Under the pieces are notes generated by a model. The model had not been told where the DNA came from, did no database searches, and saw only the letters and a program-made list of their open reading frames with translations. From Marinobacter antarcticus (GTDB lineage Bacteria; Pseudomonadota; Gammaproteobacteria; Pseudomonadales; Oleiphilaceae), in assembly GCF_011049865.1 (NCBI RefSeq), contig NZ_DRGY01000003.1:1-52653 (forward strand): a stretch of DNA of 52,653 nucleotides, given 5' to 3'. The position numbers and the translations under genes were made by a program. Shown piece by piece: positions 34,266 to 42,439 of this stretch (its first letter is position 1; each line of letters begins with the position of its first letter).

Positions 34266-35108
34266 TCAGATCTTTCTGATGCGCCTGAGCGTGGCCTCCA
34301 CCGTCACGGTGAGTGATTCAAGCTCTGCGGCACGGGCCAGGCCCTGCGCATTGGCGCGATACAAGTGCGGTGTCATGGCAAGCAAATCCGCGATCGAGCT
34401 TTTATCGGGCAGCATCAGGCTATAGCGAACCGTGTGTGTATCCAGATTTATAAACCCATCGAGCGCTGTGCCCTTTAATTGTCGGGGTTCTTTGAGCTCC
34501 GGATAAATTATTTCCCTCAGCTCTCGCAAGTGGTCTGGCCCTGCATCCACCTGAACGATTTCTCCGCCACGCTTCAGCACCCGCGCAAACTCCGTATAAA
34601 CGGGGAAGCCGAACAGACACAGCACTCGATCCAGCGTTTCCGGGCGTGCGGGCAGGTTGGCGTTGCTCCCGACTACCCAGGCGGGATTCTTGTCCTGTTT
34701 AGCGGCTGACAATACGGCCCACTTGGATATATCGAGCCCCATGAGGGATAAGTGTGTCGCTGTCGATGCGTGTTGGGCGAGACAGCGCAGGTAGTAGCCT
34801 TCTCCGCACCCGGCGTCCAGGCAGCTCAGGTAGGAATCGCTGGAACTTTCAGGACATACGGTTCGGCTGACGGCATCGGCAATGGGTTGATAGAACCCCC
34901 TGTTCAGGAAGCGCTGGCGCGCCGCGACCATCTCCTTGTTGTCGCCCGGGTCTTTCGAGCGTTTGTTCTGAACCGGCAAAAGATGCACATACCCCTGACG
35001 CGCCGTATCAAAACTGTGTCCGTGAGCGCATTGCCAACTCCTGTTGCTGATCTGCAACGCAGAGCCGTCGAGTGGACAGGCAAGCGCTTCGAACGGGCTG
35101 ATGGTCAT
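34266..35108 (-). CDS. rlmA: 23S rRNA (guanine-N1)-methyltransferase RlmA
   Basis: A 280-residue enzyme methylating helix 35 of 23S rRNA. The ATG giving MTISPFEALACP is used. The N-terminal zinc region is followed by the diagnostic QGYVHLLPVQNKRSKDPGDNKEM and the Rossmann motif CLDAGCGEGYYL. In E. coli the zinc ligands are CxxC and CxxxH. Here the first pair reads C-P-L-D, so one Cys is replaced by Asp, while C-A-H-G-H is kept. Length and remainder are standard. Confidence 0.9.
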   Translation of the reverse strand: MTISPFEALACPLDGSALQISNRSWQCAHGHSFDTARQGYVHLLPVQNKRSKDPGDNKEMVAARQRFLNRGFYQPIADAVSRTVCPESSSDSYLSCLDAGCGEGYYLRCLAQHASTATHLSLMGLDISKWAVLSAAKQDKNPAWVVGSNANLPARPETLDRVLCLFGFPVYTEFARVLKRGGEIVQVDAGPDHLRELREIIYPELKEPRQLKGTALDGFINLDTHTVRYSLMLPDKSSIADLLAMTPHLYRANAQGLARAAELESLTVTVEATLRRIRKI

Positions 35109-35177
35109 TGGAGTGTGTCCGTCATAACAGAATGGTTGTGGGGCTATATTCACAGTTTATGATTGTGCAACAAAAAA

Positions 35178-35200
35178 GACACCCGAAGGTGCCTTTTTTT
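35178..35200. terminator. Intrinsic terminator of the etfBA operon (bidirectional)
   Basis: GACACC / GGTGCC stem (one A-C mismatch) with a 4-nt loop, flanked by six A on one side and seven T on the other. It lies 16 bp beyond the etfA stop on the minus strand. Confidence 0.8.
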
Positions 35201-35215
35201 AAGCTCAAGAGAAGG

Positions 35216-36157
35216 TTACAGAACTTTCTTCAGCTCTTCTTCAAGTTGCGGCACGGCTTCAAACAGGTCCGCTACCAGGCCATAATCGGCAACCTGGAAG
35301 ATCGGCGCTTCTTCATCCTTGTTGATCGCAACGATCACTTTGGAATCCGACATGCCGGCCAGGTGCTGAATGGCACCGGAAATACCCACCGCCACATACA
35401 GCTGCGGAGCCACAATCTTACCGGTTTGGCCTACCTGCATGTCGTTCGGCACAAAGCCTGCGTCAACAGCGGCACGGGACGCACCCATGCCGGCGCCCAG
35501 CAGATCAGCAACCTGCTCCAGCATTTTGAAGTTCTCGCCGTTCTGCATGCCACGGCCACCGGAGATAACAATACCGGCACTGGCCAGGTCCGGGCGGTCA
35601 GATTTGGCTTTCTGCTCGCTGACAAACGTAGAAAGGCCTGCGTCTTTCACAACGTCCAGCTGCTCTACGGAAGCGGAACCGCCGTCGGCTGCCACCGGGT
35701 CAAAACCTGTCGGGCGCACGGTGATAACCTTGATGCTGTCACCGGCTTTAACCGTTGCGATAGCGTTACCGGCGTAGATCGGGCGAACGAACGTGTCTTC
35801 AGACTCCACGCGAATGATGTCGGATACCTGAGCAACATCGAGCAGCGCCGCAACGCGCGGCATGAAGTCCTTACCCGTGGTACCGGCAGACGTCAGGATG
35901 TGGCTGTAACCTTTTCCCAGTTCAGCAACCAGGTCACCCAGGTTTTCACCAAGGAAGTGCCCATAGACGGCATTGTCGGCAACCAGCACCTTCGACACGC
36001 CTTCGGCCTTGGACGCTGCTTCCGCAACGGCGCCGCAGTTTTCGCCGGCAACCAATACATCGATATCGCCGCCGATGGCTTTGGCAGCCGCTACAACACT
36101 CAGGGTCGCCTGCTTAAGGCTGCTGTTGTCGTGTTCAGCAATTACAAGGATGCTCAT
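35216..36157 (-). CDS. etfA: Electron transfer flavoprotein, alpha subunit
   Basis: A 313-residue FAD-binding subunit of ETF, accepting electrons from acyl-CoA dehydrogenases. The C-terminal FAD domain shows VISGGRGMQNGENFKML, GASRAAVDAGFV, GQTGKIVAPQLYVAVGISGAIQHLAGM and VAINKDEEAPIF. Its start shares one base with the etfB stop (TGATG), typical of the pair. Electrons pass to the ETF-ubiquinone oxidoreductase encoded divergently. Confidence 0.96.
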   Translation of the reverse strand: MSILVIAEHDNSSLKQATLSVVAAAKAIGGDIDVLVAGENCGAVAEAASKAEGVSKVLVADNAVYGHFLGENLGDLVAELGKGYSHILTSAGTTGKDFMPRVAALLDVAQVSDIIRVESEDTFVRPIYAGNAIATVKAGDSIKVITVRPTGFDPVAADGGSASVEQLDVVKDAGLSTFVSEQKAKSDRPDLASAGIVISGGRGMQNGENFKMLEQVADLLGAGMGASRAAVDAGFVPNDMQVGQTGKIVAPQLYVAVGISGAIQHLAGMSDSKVIVAINKDEEAPIFQVADYGLVADLFEAVPQLEEELKKVL

Positions 36158-36906
36158 CAGATCACCTTCGCTTCGTTCTTCAGTTTATCGACCAGCTCGG
36201 CTACGTCGGCCACTTTTACACCTGCCTGACGGGCTGCCGGTGCTTCAACTTTCAGCGTGGTCAGGCGCGGCGTGATTTCAACACCCAGATCGGCCGGGCT
36301 CATAACGTCGAGCGGCTTCTTTTTGGCTTTCATAATGTTTGGCAGAGACGCATAGCGCGGCTCGTTCAAACGCAAATCTGTTGTTACGACAGCCGGCAGC
36401 TTAAGGGAAACGGTCATAAGACCGCCGTCTACCTCGCGGGTAACGTTCACTTTTTCGCCATCCACAACGACTTCAGAAGCAAATGTGCCCTGAGCCATAC
36501 CGGTCAGCGCTGCCAGCATCTGCCCCGTCTGGTTGTTATCAGAATCGATGGACTGTTTGCCGAGAATGACGAGCTGTGGTTCTTCTTTCTCTACAACAGC
36601 CTTTAAGAGTTTGGCTGCTTCAAGAGATTGGACGTCTTCATCGGTTTCAACGTGAATACCACGGTCAGCGCCCAGCGCCAGAGCAGTACGAATTTGCTCT
36701 TGGCACGCCTTGGGGCCAATGGAAACCACGACGATTTCATTAGCAACACCCTTTTCTTTCAAGCGAACCGCTTCTTCAACAGCAATTTCGCAGAACGGGT
36801 TCATTGCCATTTTTACGTTGGCGAGATCAACACCGGTATTGTCCGGCTTGACGCGTACCTTTACGTTGTAATCGATTACTCGTTTTACAGCGACCAGAAC
36901 CTTCAT
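36157..36906 (-). CDS. etfB: Electron transfer flavoprotein, beta subunit
   Basis: A 249-residue AMP-binding subunit of ETF. It begins [21 protein letters not shown] and has [33 protein letters not shown], the recognition-loop region [27 protein letters not shown] (seen in part), and a normal length. It leads the etfBA operon, divergent from the ETF-QO gene; the operator at 37276-37295 lies in the shared region. Confidence 0.96.
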   Translation of the reverse strand: MKVLVAVKRVIDYNVKVRVKPDNTGVDLANVKMAMNPFCEIAVEEAVRLKEKGVANEIVVVSIGPKACQEQIRTALALGADRGIHVETDEDVQSLEAAKLLKAVVEKEEPQLVILGKQSIDSDNNQTGQMLAALTGMAQGTFASEVVVDGEKVNVTREVDGGLMTVSLKLPAVVTTDLRLNEPRYASLPNIMKAKKKPLDVMSPADLGVEITPRLTTLKVEAPAARQAGVKVADVAELVDKLKNEAKVI

Positions 36907-37446
36907 AGATTCCTCGTTCTTCTACAATGGGTTAATGACTCTCAATCAAGATACTCGCGCGTTGGCCTTGTACAGGCGAATTGCGGAGCATGCTAATTGC
37001 TTGTTTGATTATTTCGTCTCGTCAGGATACAGGAATTATGGGTAACCTGAGCGAAAGTTACAAACAGCGGCCTCGCACTGGGGCCATCCGTCACGGCGGA
37101 TCAATACTGAAGGCAAAATTTTGGTGGGTCAATAGTCCAGCCGGACATGCTATGCGTGTCTGTTGAGCAAACAGGCAGGCTTACATCTGATCTCAAATAA
37201 TGAATAATATCGTTAAATCAGGTCACTACGAAGGATTTTGGTGTTCATCGACAATGCTGAAAATCGCCGTAAAATTCAAACAAACGTTTGTTTGACTAGT
37301 CGAATACGGTATCCTTTCGAAACAAAAGGGGCGGAATCACCCGTGAAGGAAAGTCGTTTATGGGTGCATATAACGGTATAATAATCACCCTGAAAAATAA
37401 GCCTGCGGGCGCATAATATTCATTAAAAATGTTTGAGGAGACCAAG
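36907..37446. other. Divergent control region between etfBA and ETF-QO
   Basis: 540 bp without a convincing gene. It holds the 20-bp palindromic operator described separately and a lone half-site-like TTGTTTGA at about 37001 nearer etfB. A TATAAT at 37377-37382 could be a -10 box for ETF-QO, but no good -35 is seen at the right spacing. A 61-codon TTG frame at 36981-37166 looks non-coding. Confidence 0.6.
37276..37295. promoter_or_regulatory. Perfect 20-bp palindromic operator, PsrA/TetR-like
   Basis: TCAAACAAACGTTTGTTTGA is a perfect dyad. CAAAC/GTTTG half-sites are those reported for PsrA-type TetR repressors, which respond to long-chain acyl groups and control beta-oxidation and ETF genes in related bacteria. 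The location between etfBA and ETF-QO fits that regulon. The cognate regulator is not in the window. Confidence 0.75.
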
Positions 37447-39099
37447 GTGGAACGCGAATCGATGGAGTTTGATGTTCTTATCGTCGGCGGCGGACCTGCT
37501 GGCCTTTCGGCGGCTTGCCGTGTGATGCAACTGGCGCTGGAAGCCGGCGAAGAACTGACCGTATGTGTGGTGGAAAAAGGGTCAGAAATTGGCGCTCATA
37601 TACTGGCGGGTACCGTTTTTGAACCGACTGCCCTTAATGAGCTCTTTCCGGACTGGAAAGAGAAAGGCGCGCCCCTGAACACTCCGGTTACCCGCGACGA
37701 TATTTTTCTGCTGAGAAGTCAGGAAAACGCCTCTAAAATCCCCAACGCCTTTGTGCCGAAAAACATGCACAACCACGGCAATTACATCATCAGCCTTGGT
37801 AACCTGTGCCGGTGGCTGGCCGAGCAGGCTGAAGCATTGGGTGTTGAAGTCTATCCGGGTTTTTCTGCTTACGAGACCATCGTTGAGGACGGCCAGGTCA
37901 AAGGTATTCTTACCGGCGACATGGGCGTAGCCCGTGACGGCTCCGAGAAAGATGGCTATATGCCAGGTATGGAGTTGAGAGCCAAGTACACCCTGTTTAC
38001 CGAGGGCGCTCATGGTCACTTGGGCAAACGCTTGATCAGCGATTTCAATCTGAGAGAAGGCAAGGATCCCCAGCACTACGGCCTTGGTATCAAGGAGCTT
38101 TGGGACATAGACCCTGCGAAGCATGAGCCAGGCTTGGTTGTCCACACCACCGGCTGGCCTCTGAGCGAAACGGGTTCAACCGGTGGCTCCTTCCTTTATC
38201 ACCTTGAAAACGGCCAGGTTTATGTTGGCCTTATTACGGACCTGTCTTACAGCAATCCGCACCTGAGCCCGTTTGGTGAGTTTCAGCGCTTGAAGCTGCA
38301 TCCGGAGATTAAAAAGTATCTGGAAGGCGGCAAGCGCGTGTCCTACGGCGCCCGCGCGCTGGCCAAAGGCGGTTATAATTCTCTACCGAAAATGAGCTTT
38401 CCGGGTGGCCTGCTGCTGGGTTGTAACGCTGGCACCATGAACAGCTCCAAAATCAAAGGCTCTCATACCGCAATGAAGTCTGGCCTGTTGGGCGCGGAAG
38501 CGGTATTTGAAGCGCTGAAGAGCGGGCAAACGGGTGAGGAAATAACCGGTTTCGGCGATCGCTTCAAGGAGAGCTGGCTTTATAAAGAGCTCTATGACGA
38601 GCGTAACTTTGCACCGGCGATGCACAAATTTGGTAACTTTTTGGGTGGTGCAGTGGCATTCTTCGAGCAGAACATTCTGCACAGAAGCCTGCCGTTTACC
38701 TTCCACGATCTCACGCCAGACTACGCCACAATGAAGCTTGCGTCAGAGAGCAAAAAGGTGACGTATCCGAAGCCGGATAACAAGCTGACGTTTGATCGTC
38801 TGACGTCGGTGTTTGTTTCAAACACCAACCATGCGGAAGACCAGCCGATTCATCTCAAGCTGACCGACCCGGACATACCGCTGGATGTAAATCTTCCGAA
38901 ATACGATGAACCGGCTCAGCGGTACTGCCCTGCAGGCGTGTACGAAGTTGTCGAAAAGGAAGACGGCAACGGCAAAAAATTCCAGATTAACGCCCAGAAC
39001 TGTGTTCACTGCAAAACCTGTGATATCAAGGATCCTTCCCAAAATATTACCTGGGTGACGCCAGAAGGCGGCGGCGGCCCCAACTATCCGAATATGTAA
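37447..39099 (+). CDS. Electron transfer flavoprotein-ubiquinone oxidoreductase
   Basis: A 550-residue membrane-associated FAD and 4Fe-4S enzyme passing electrons from ETF to ubiquinone. A GTG start at 37447 is preferred to the ATG at 37429, because GAGGAG lies 6 nt before it and the product then begins MERESMEFDVLIVGGGPAG, like pseudomonad homologues. The FAD motif GGGPAGLSAACRVM is N-terminal; GGSFLYHLENGQVYVGLITDL lies mid-protein. The iron-sulphur domain near the end has CPAGVYE and NCVHCKTCDIKDP, giving four Cys ligands. Complete and of normal length. Confidence 0.95.
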   Translation: MERESMEFDVLIVGGGPAGLSAACRVMQLALEAGEELTVCVVEKGSEIGAHILAGTVFEPTALNELFPDWKEKGAPLNTPVTRDDIFLLRSQENASKIPNAFVPKNMHNHGNYIISLGNLCRWLAEQAEALGVEVYPGFSAYETIVEDGQVKGILTGDMGVARDGSEKDGYMPGMELRAKYTLFTEGAHGHLGKRLISDFNLREGKDPQHYGLGIKELWDIDPAKHEPGLVVHTTGWPLSETGSTGGSFLYHLENGQVYVGLITDLSYSNPHLSPFGEFQRLKLHPEIKKYLEGGKRVSYGARALAKGGYNSLPKMSFPGGLLLGCNAGTMNSSKIKGSHTAMKSGLLGAEAVFEALKSGQTGEEITGFGDRFKESWLYKELYDERNFAPAMHKFGNFLGGAVAFFEQNILHRSLPFTFHDLTPDYATMKLASESKKVTYPKPDNKLTFDRLTSVFVSNTNHAEDQPIHLKLTDPDIPLDVNLPKYDEPAQRYCPAGVYEVVEKEDGNGKKFQINAQNCVHCKTCDIKDPSQNITWVTPEGGGGPNYPNM

Positions 39100-39123
39100 G
39101 TTCAGATTTGGATAAAGAGGCAT

Positions 39124-39155
39124 AAAAAAACGGCTCCCTAAGGAGCCGTTTTTTT
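39124..39155. terminator. Bidirectional intrinsic terminator between ETF-QO and slyD
   Basis: Perfect 7-bp stem CGGCTCC / GGAGCCG with a 4-nt loop, flanked by seven A and seven T, serving both convergent genes. Confidence 0.9.
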
Positions 39156-39173
39156 GATACTGCCAAGCAACGC

Positions 39174-39635
39174 CTAGTGAGTGTGGCCGTGCTCTTGCTC
39201 TTCGTCGGTCGCTTCACGCGCTTCGATGACTTCTACATCGAAGTGCAGAGTTTCCCCTGCCAGCGGATGATTCGCGTCAATGGTGACGGTCTCTTCGTTA
39301 ACTTCAACGACACGAACAACCTGAGGGCCGCCCGGAGTCTGCGCCTGGAACTGCATGCCAGGCTCAATTGACTCTACGCCTTCAAAAGCCGTACGCGGAA
39401 CCGGCTGAACCAGCTCTTCGTTAATTTCGCCGTAGCCTTCAGCTGGCTCTACAGAAACCTTTACCTGGTCGCCTGCGCTTTTTTCGTTCAGTGCACTTTC
39501 CAGTCCACCGATGATGTTCTGGGCACCTTCCAGATAAGCCAACGGCTCACGACCTTCTACACGGGAGGAATCGAGTTCTTCTCCCTGATTGTTGGTGAGC
39601 GTGTAATGGATGGTGACAACACGAGGTTGAGCCAT
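39174..39635 (-). CDS. slyD: SlyD-like FKBP-type peptidyl-prolyl cis-trans isomerase
   Basis: A 153-residue cytoplasmic folding helper. The FKBP core is split by the insert-in-flap chaperone domain: VVTIHYTLTNNQGEELDSS, PLAYLEGAQNIIGGLESALNEK, then EPAEGYGEIN, and the return to FKBP at NHPLAGETLHFDVEVIEARE. The C-terminus EEQEHGHTH is a short His-containing tail, far less metal-rich than the E. coli SlyD tail, so Ni2+ handling is probably reduced. Confidence 0.92.
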   Translation of the reverse strand: MAQPRVVTIHYTLTNNQGEELDSSRVEGREPLAYLEGAQNIIGGLESALNEKSAGDQVKVSVEPAEGYGEINEELVQPVPRTAFEGVESIEPGMQFQAQTPGGPQVVRVVEVNEETVTIDANHPLAGETLHFDVEVIEAREATDEEQEHGHTH

Positions 39636-39727
39636 GTGATCTCCTTGCGCATAGCAATGACGTTTAATTGATTAAAGGAAATAGTGTACGTTTTCCAAGA
39701 TCATTTCTGGGGGCATGACAACGCTTT

Positions 39728-40294
39728 TCAACCGCCCTGCCCGATTTTGTAAAAATTTCCTTGGCTAAATACGCCCATTACTGCCTGTCCATCGACCGTT
39801 TCTTCCACAATATGTTCTGCCAGATCGTAATAAGCTGCGGTTACAAGCCGGGCGTCCAGGCCGTGACGAACCCGAATAACTGGCCTGGGTTGCCCTGAGT
39901 CCTCATAGGTGCTGACATCAAGCGGATGCTCGTCACCGACCTCAAGAATCTCGCCAATGTTTGTGGTTAGCCTTATGATTTGCGTTTTTCCGTTGCCCTC
40001 CACCTCAAGAGAGTGGGCCAGCAAAGGCGTGTCGTCTACCTGAATTCGCCATTTCTCTACGGGTGTTATCAAGTAGTATCGATCGTCTTCCTCGCGACGA
40101 AGAATAGTAGAGAACAGCCTTACAATGGCATCCCGACCCAACGGCTCGCCTTTATGAATCCATTTTCCGTCTCGGCTTATGCGCAGATCCATGTCTCCCG
40201 AAAGCTCGGGATGCCAATTCTCAAGCGGCGGTTTGTTGAGGTTCTTGGTCGTTTCCCCCACTTGCTCGACGAGATTTTCCGGGTTCTGGCTCAT
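39728..40294 (-). CDS. DUF1285 family protein
   Basis: A 188-residue soluble protein of the DUF1285 family. It has PPLENWHPELSGDMDLRISRDG, WIHKGEPLGRDAIVRLFSTILRREEDDRYYLITPVEKWRI in part, and a beta-rich end. The ATG at 40294 has GGAG 6 nt upstream. Structures of the family show a two-domain fold without an established function. It is the last of a run of minus-strand genes with sixA and gpsA upstream. Confidence 0.85.
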   Translation of the reverse strand: MSQNPENLVEQVGETTKNLNKPPLENWHPELSGDMDLRISRDGKWIHKGEPLGRDAIVRLFSTILRREEDDRYYLITPVEKWRIQVDDTPLLAHSLEVEGNGKTQIIRLTTNIGEILEVGDEHPLDVSTYEDSGQPRPVIRVRHGLDARLVTAAYYDLAEHIVEETVDGQAVMGVFSQGNFYKIGQGG

Positions 40295-40327
40295 ACTCTG
40301 CTCCGTAAACGGGTTATCTAACCACAA

Positions 40328-40777
40328 TCAGGGCAAAAACTGGGTTTTCAAGTCGGCGCAGCCAGGACCGATCACCGGCATGTCGAGCACGACAGCCTGT
40401 GCGGTCATAAAGGGAATACCGCGTCTATGCCCATCAACCAAAAGTGTAGCCAGGCTTCCGACCAGGGGCATGTGGGAAATCAACATAAGCGGTGAGAACT
40501 GATTTTCAAGAAGGGCGTCCAGAAGCAATCCCGGATCATCGTCGGGTGTCATGAACGCTTTCTCGTCTACCGGGCAATTCAGAATTTCCGAGACAATCGC
40601 CGCCGTTTGCCTTGCCCGCACATAGGGGCTGCTCCAGATCTGTTCTGGCCGCCAGGGCGACGCTGCGATCCGAGCTGCGCACTCTGCAGTCTGGCTCCGA
40701 CCGGCTTCGGTGAGCGTTCGCTCCTGGTCCAACGAATGCCAACCAGCTTCGCCATGACGCATGATAAGCAGCTGCAC
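40328..40777 (-). CDS. sixA: SixA-like phosphohistidine phosphatase
   Basis: A 149-residue histidine phosphatase. The RHG motif is LIMRHGEAGW at the N-terminus, followed by RTLTEAGRSQT, IWSSPYVRARQTA, and the second catalytic His in LISHMPLVGSL. A GTG start at 40777 is chosen because GGGAGA lies 6 nt before it; a TTG two codons earlier would sit on the site. SixA removes phosphate from phospho-His proteins such as phosphotransferase-system components. It is 25 bp downstream of gpsA. Confidence 0.9.
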   Translation of the reverse strand: MQLLIMRHGEAGWHSLDQERTLTEAGRSQTAECAARIAASPWRPEQIWSSPYVRARQTAAIVSEILNCPVDEKAFMTPDDDPGLLLDALLENQFSPLMLISHMPLVGSLATLLVDGHRRGIPFMTAQAVVLDMPVIGPGCADLKTQFLP

Positions 40778-40802
40778 TAACAATCTCCCGCGGTGGTTCC
40801 GG

Positions 40803-41870
40803 CTACTCGGTCATTATTCGTGGCAGAATAAACTCAACGTCGGAGTTCTGCACGGACATCATCAGGCTGCTAATGACGGCAGTGATGGACGCATTTTCGT
40901 AGAGAATTTCATACAGACCGCGCACAAGGGGCATGTATATCCCGATTGCCTCGGCCTTCTTCTTTACCAGCTCGAGCGTGTAAATCCCTTCTGCCACCTG
41001 GCCAAGTTCAGCCACGGCGTCTTCCAGTTCCTGACCCTGGCCGACGGCATAACCAATTCGGAAGTTGCGACTCTTTGACGAGGTGCAGGTGACGATCAAA
41101 TCCCCCACGCCGGCCAAACCCATAAAGGTCATGGGATTGGCACCAAGACAGACCGCGAAACGGCTCATTTCCGCCAGCCCTCGGGTGATCAGCATGGCTT
41201 TGGCGTTCTCACCCATGTTCAAGGCGGATGCCAAACCAGCCACAATGGCGTAAATGTTCTTGAGCGCGCCCGCCAGTTCTACGCCGTAAATATCCACGTT
41301 GGCGTACACACGGAAGTATTCACAACCCAGCAGGTCCTGAACGGTGCGTCGTACATCGGGGTCTTTAGCGGCGATAACGGTTGCCGTAAGATCGCGGCTT
41401 ACAATTTCGCTCGCCAGATTAGGGCCACTCAGCACGCCTATGCGACAGCGAGGAATTTCTTCCTGCAGAATTTCGCTCATGAGCTTGAAACCGTGGGCTT
41501 CGATACCCTTGGTGAGACTTACAACAATCTGACCGTCGCGAAATTTACCGCTGTTTTCACGGATAACGGCACGGAAAGCCTTGCTCGGAATAGCGACAAA
41601 TACGATTTCTGCTTTGTTTACGGCGTCTGCGAGATCGGTGGTGGGCTGAATATCGCCCTTAATTTCCACGCCGGGCATGTAGCGGCTGTTTATACGGGTT
41701 GTGCGGACCTCTTCGGCCTGCACTTCGTCGCGCATCCAGAAATGAACCCGGTGGCCGTTCTCCCCGAGTACCTTTGCCATGGCGGAACCGAAGCTGCCTC
41801 CTCCGAGAACCGCCACGTCGTGCTTCGGCTCTTTGGCCCTGCTAACAGGGGGTTCACGTTTGTCAGGCAT
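40803..41870 (-). CDS. gpsA: Glycerol-3-phosphate dehydrogenase [NAD(P)+]
   Basis: A 355-residue cytoplasmic enzyme making sn-glycerol-3-phosphate for phospholipids. The dinucleotide motif is VLGGGSFGSAMAKVL near residue 22. Others are VVSLTKGIEAHGFKLMSEIL, GVLSGPNLASEI, the catalytic Lys in VELAGALKNIYAIVAGL, and MTFMGLAGVGDLIVTCTS. The N-terminal 18 residues are a charged extension. Same direction as sixA. Confidence 0.95.
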   Translation of the reverse strand: MPDKREPPVSRAKEPKHDVAVLGGGSFGSAMAKVLGENGHRVHFWMRDEVQAEEVRTTRINSRYMPGVEIKGDIQPTTDLADAVNKAEIVFVAIPSKAFRAVIRENSGKFRDGQIVVSLTKGIEAHGFKLMSEILQEEIPRCRIGVLSGPNLASEIVSRDLTATVIAAKDPDVRRTVQDLLGCEYFRVYANVDIYGVELAGALKNIYAIVAGLASALNMGENAKAMLITRGLAEMSRFAVCLGANPMTFMGLAGVGDLIVTCTSSKSRNFRIGYAVGQGQELEDAVAELGQVAEGIYTLELVKKKAEAIGIYMPLVRGLYEILYENASITAVISSLMMSVQNSDVEFILPRIMTE

Positions 41871-41933
41871 AGTTATTCCGTTTGTTTGAATCAGATCTGA
41901 ACCGGCCGGCGCGAGTTAAAAAAACACGGCGTC

Positions 41934-42425
41934 TCAGCCGGGCTCTTCAAATTCAAGCGCGCGTACCAGGTTCTTGAACTCTTCCCGGTTCTGCTTGTTC
42001 AACCCCATAAGTACTTTGTGAGCATCCAGTACCTTATCGCGAACGTCTTGTTCGCTGGCCCTCAGCACCGGTATTTCTTCGAGCTCTTCAATGCGCGAGG
42101 CGGGCTCACGGAGAATGATGAAGATTTTGTTGAAACCCATCGAGGTGATGATGCGGGTAATATCCGGATTGGTCGAAATCAGCGTGGGCAAGAAATGACT
42201 TTGCTTCTGGGCAGCCATGGCAATCTTGGCCAGTAGACCCAGAGTGGTGCTGTCAATAATGTCCGTTTCGGTGAGGTCGATCACCACGGTCTTGAACTGT
42301 GGATCCAGAGTGATGGAATCAACCAGATTGTCCAGCGTACAACAAAGGTTCAGCCGGATTTCTCCAATAAACTTAAGGACGTATATGCCCTGTTTTTCAG
42401 CTTGCAGGATTTTATAACCAACCAT
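41934..42425 (-). CDS. rssC: STAS-domain anti-sigma factor antagonist, RssC-like
   Basis: A 163-residue protein. Residues 1-110 are a STAS domain, with FKTVVIDLTETDIIDSTTLGLLAK carrying the phosphorylatable Ser in DST. A helical C-terminal tail follows, longer than in simple SpoIIAA proteins. It is 14 bp downstream of the response regulator-phosphatase, its likely partner, which would remove phosphate from the STAS Ser. The symbol follows the remembered pseudomonad pair rssB-rssC and is tentative. Confidence 0.82.
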   Translation of the reverse strand: MVGYKILQAEKQGIYVLKFIGEIRLNLCCTLDNLVDSITLDPQFKTVVIDLTETDIIDSTTLGLLAKIAMAAQKQSHFLPTLISTNPDITRIITSMGFNKIFIILREPASRIEELEEIPVLRASEQDVRDKVLDAHKVLMGLNKQNREEFKNLVRALEFEEPG

Positions 42426-42439
42426 GTCTCACACTGCCA

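Noticed and set aside
35108..36229. Plus-strand open frame of 373 codons over etfA
   Set aside because: Antisense to a canonical etfA; open only because of codon bias in the real gene.
36981..37166. 61-codon TTG frame between etfB and ETF-QO
   Set aside because: No ribosome-binding site, no family, poor composition; the region is better explained as regulatory.
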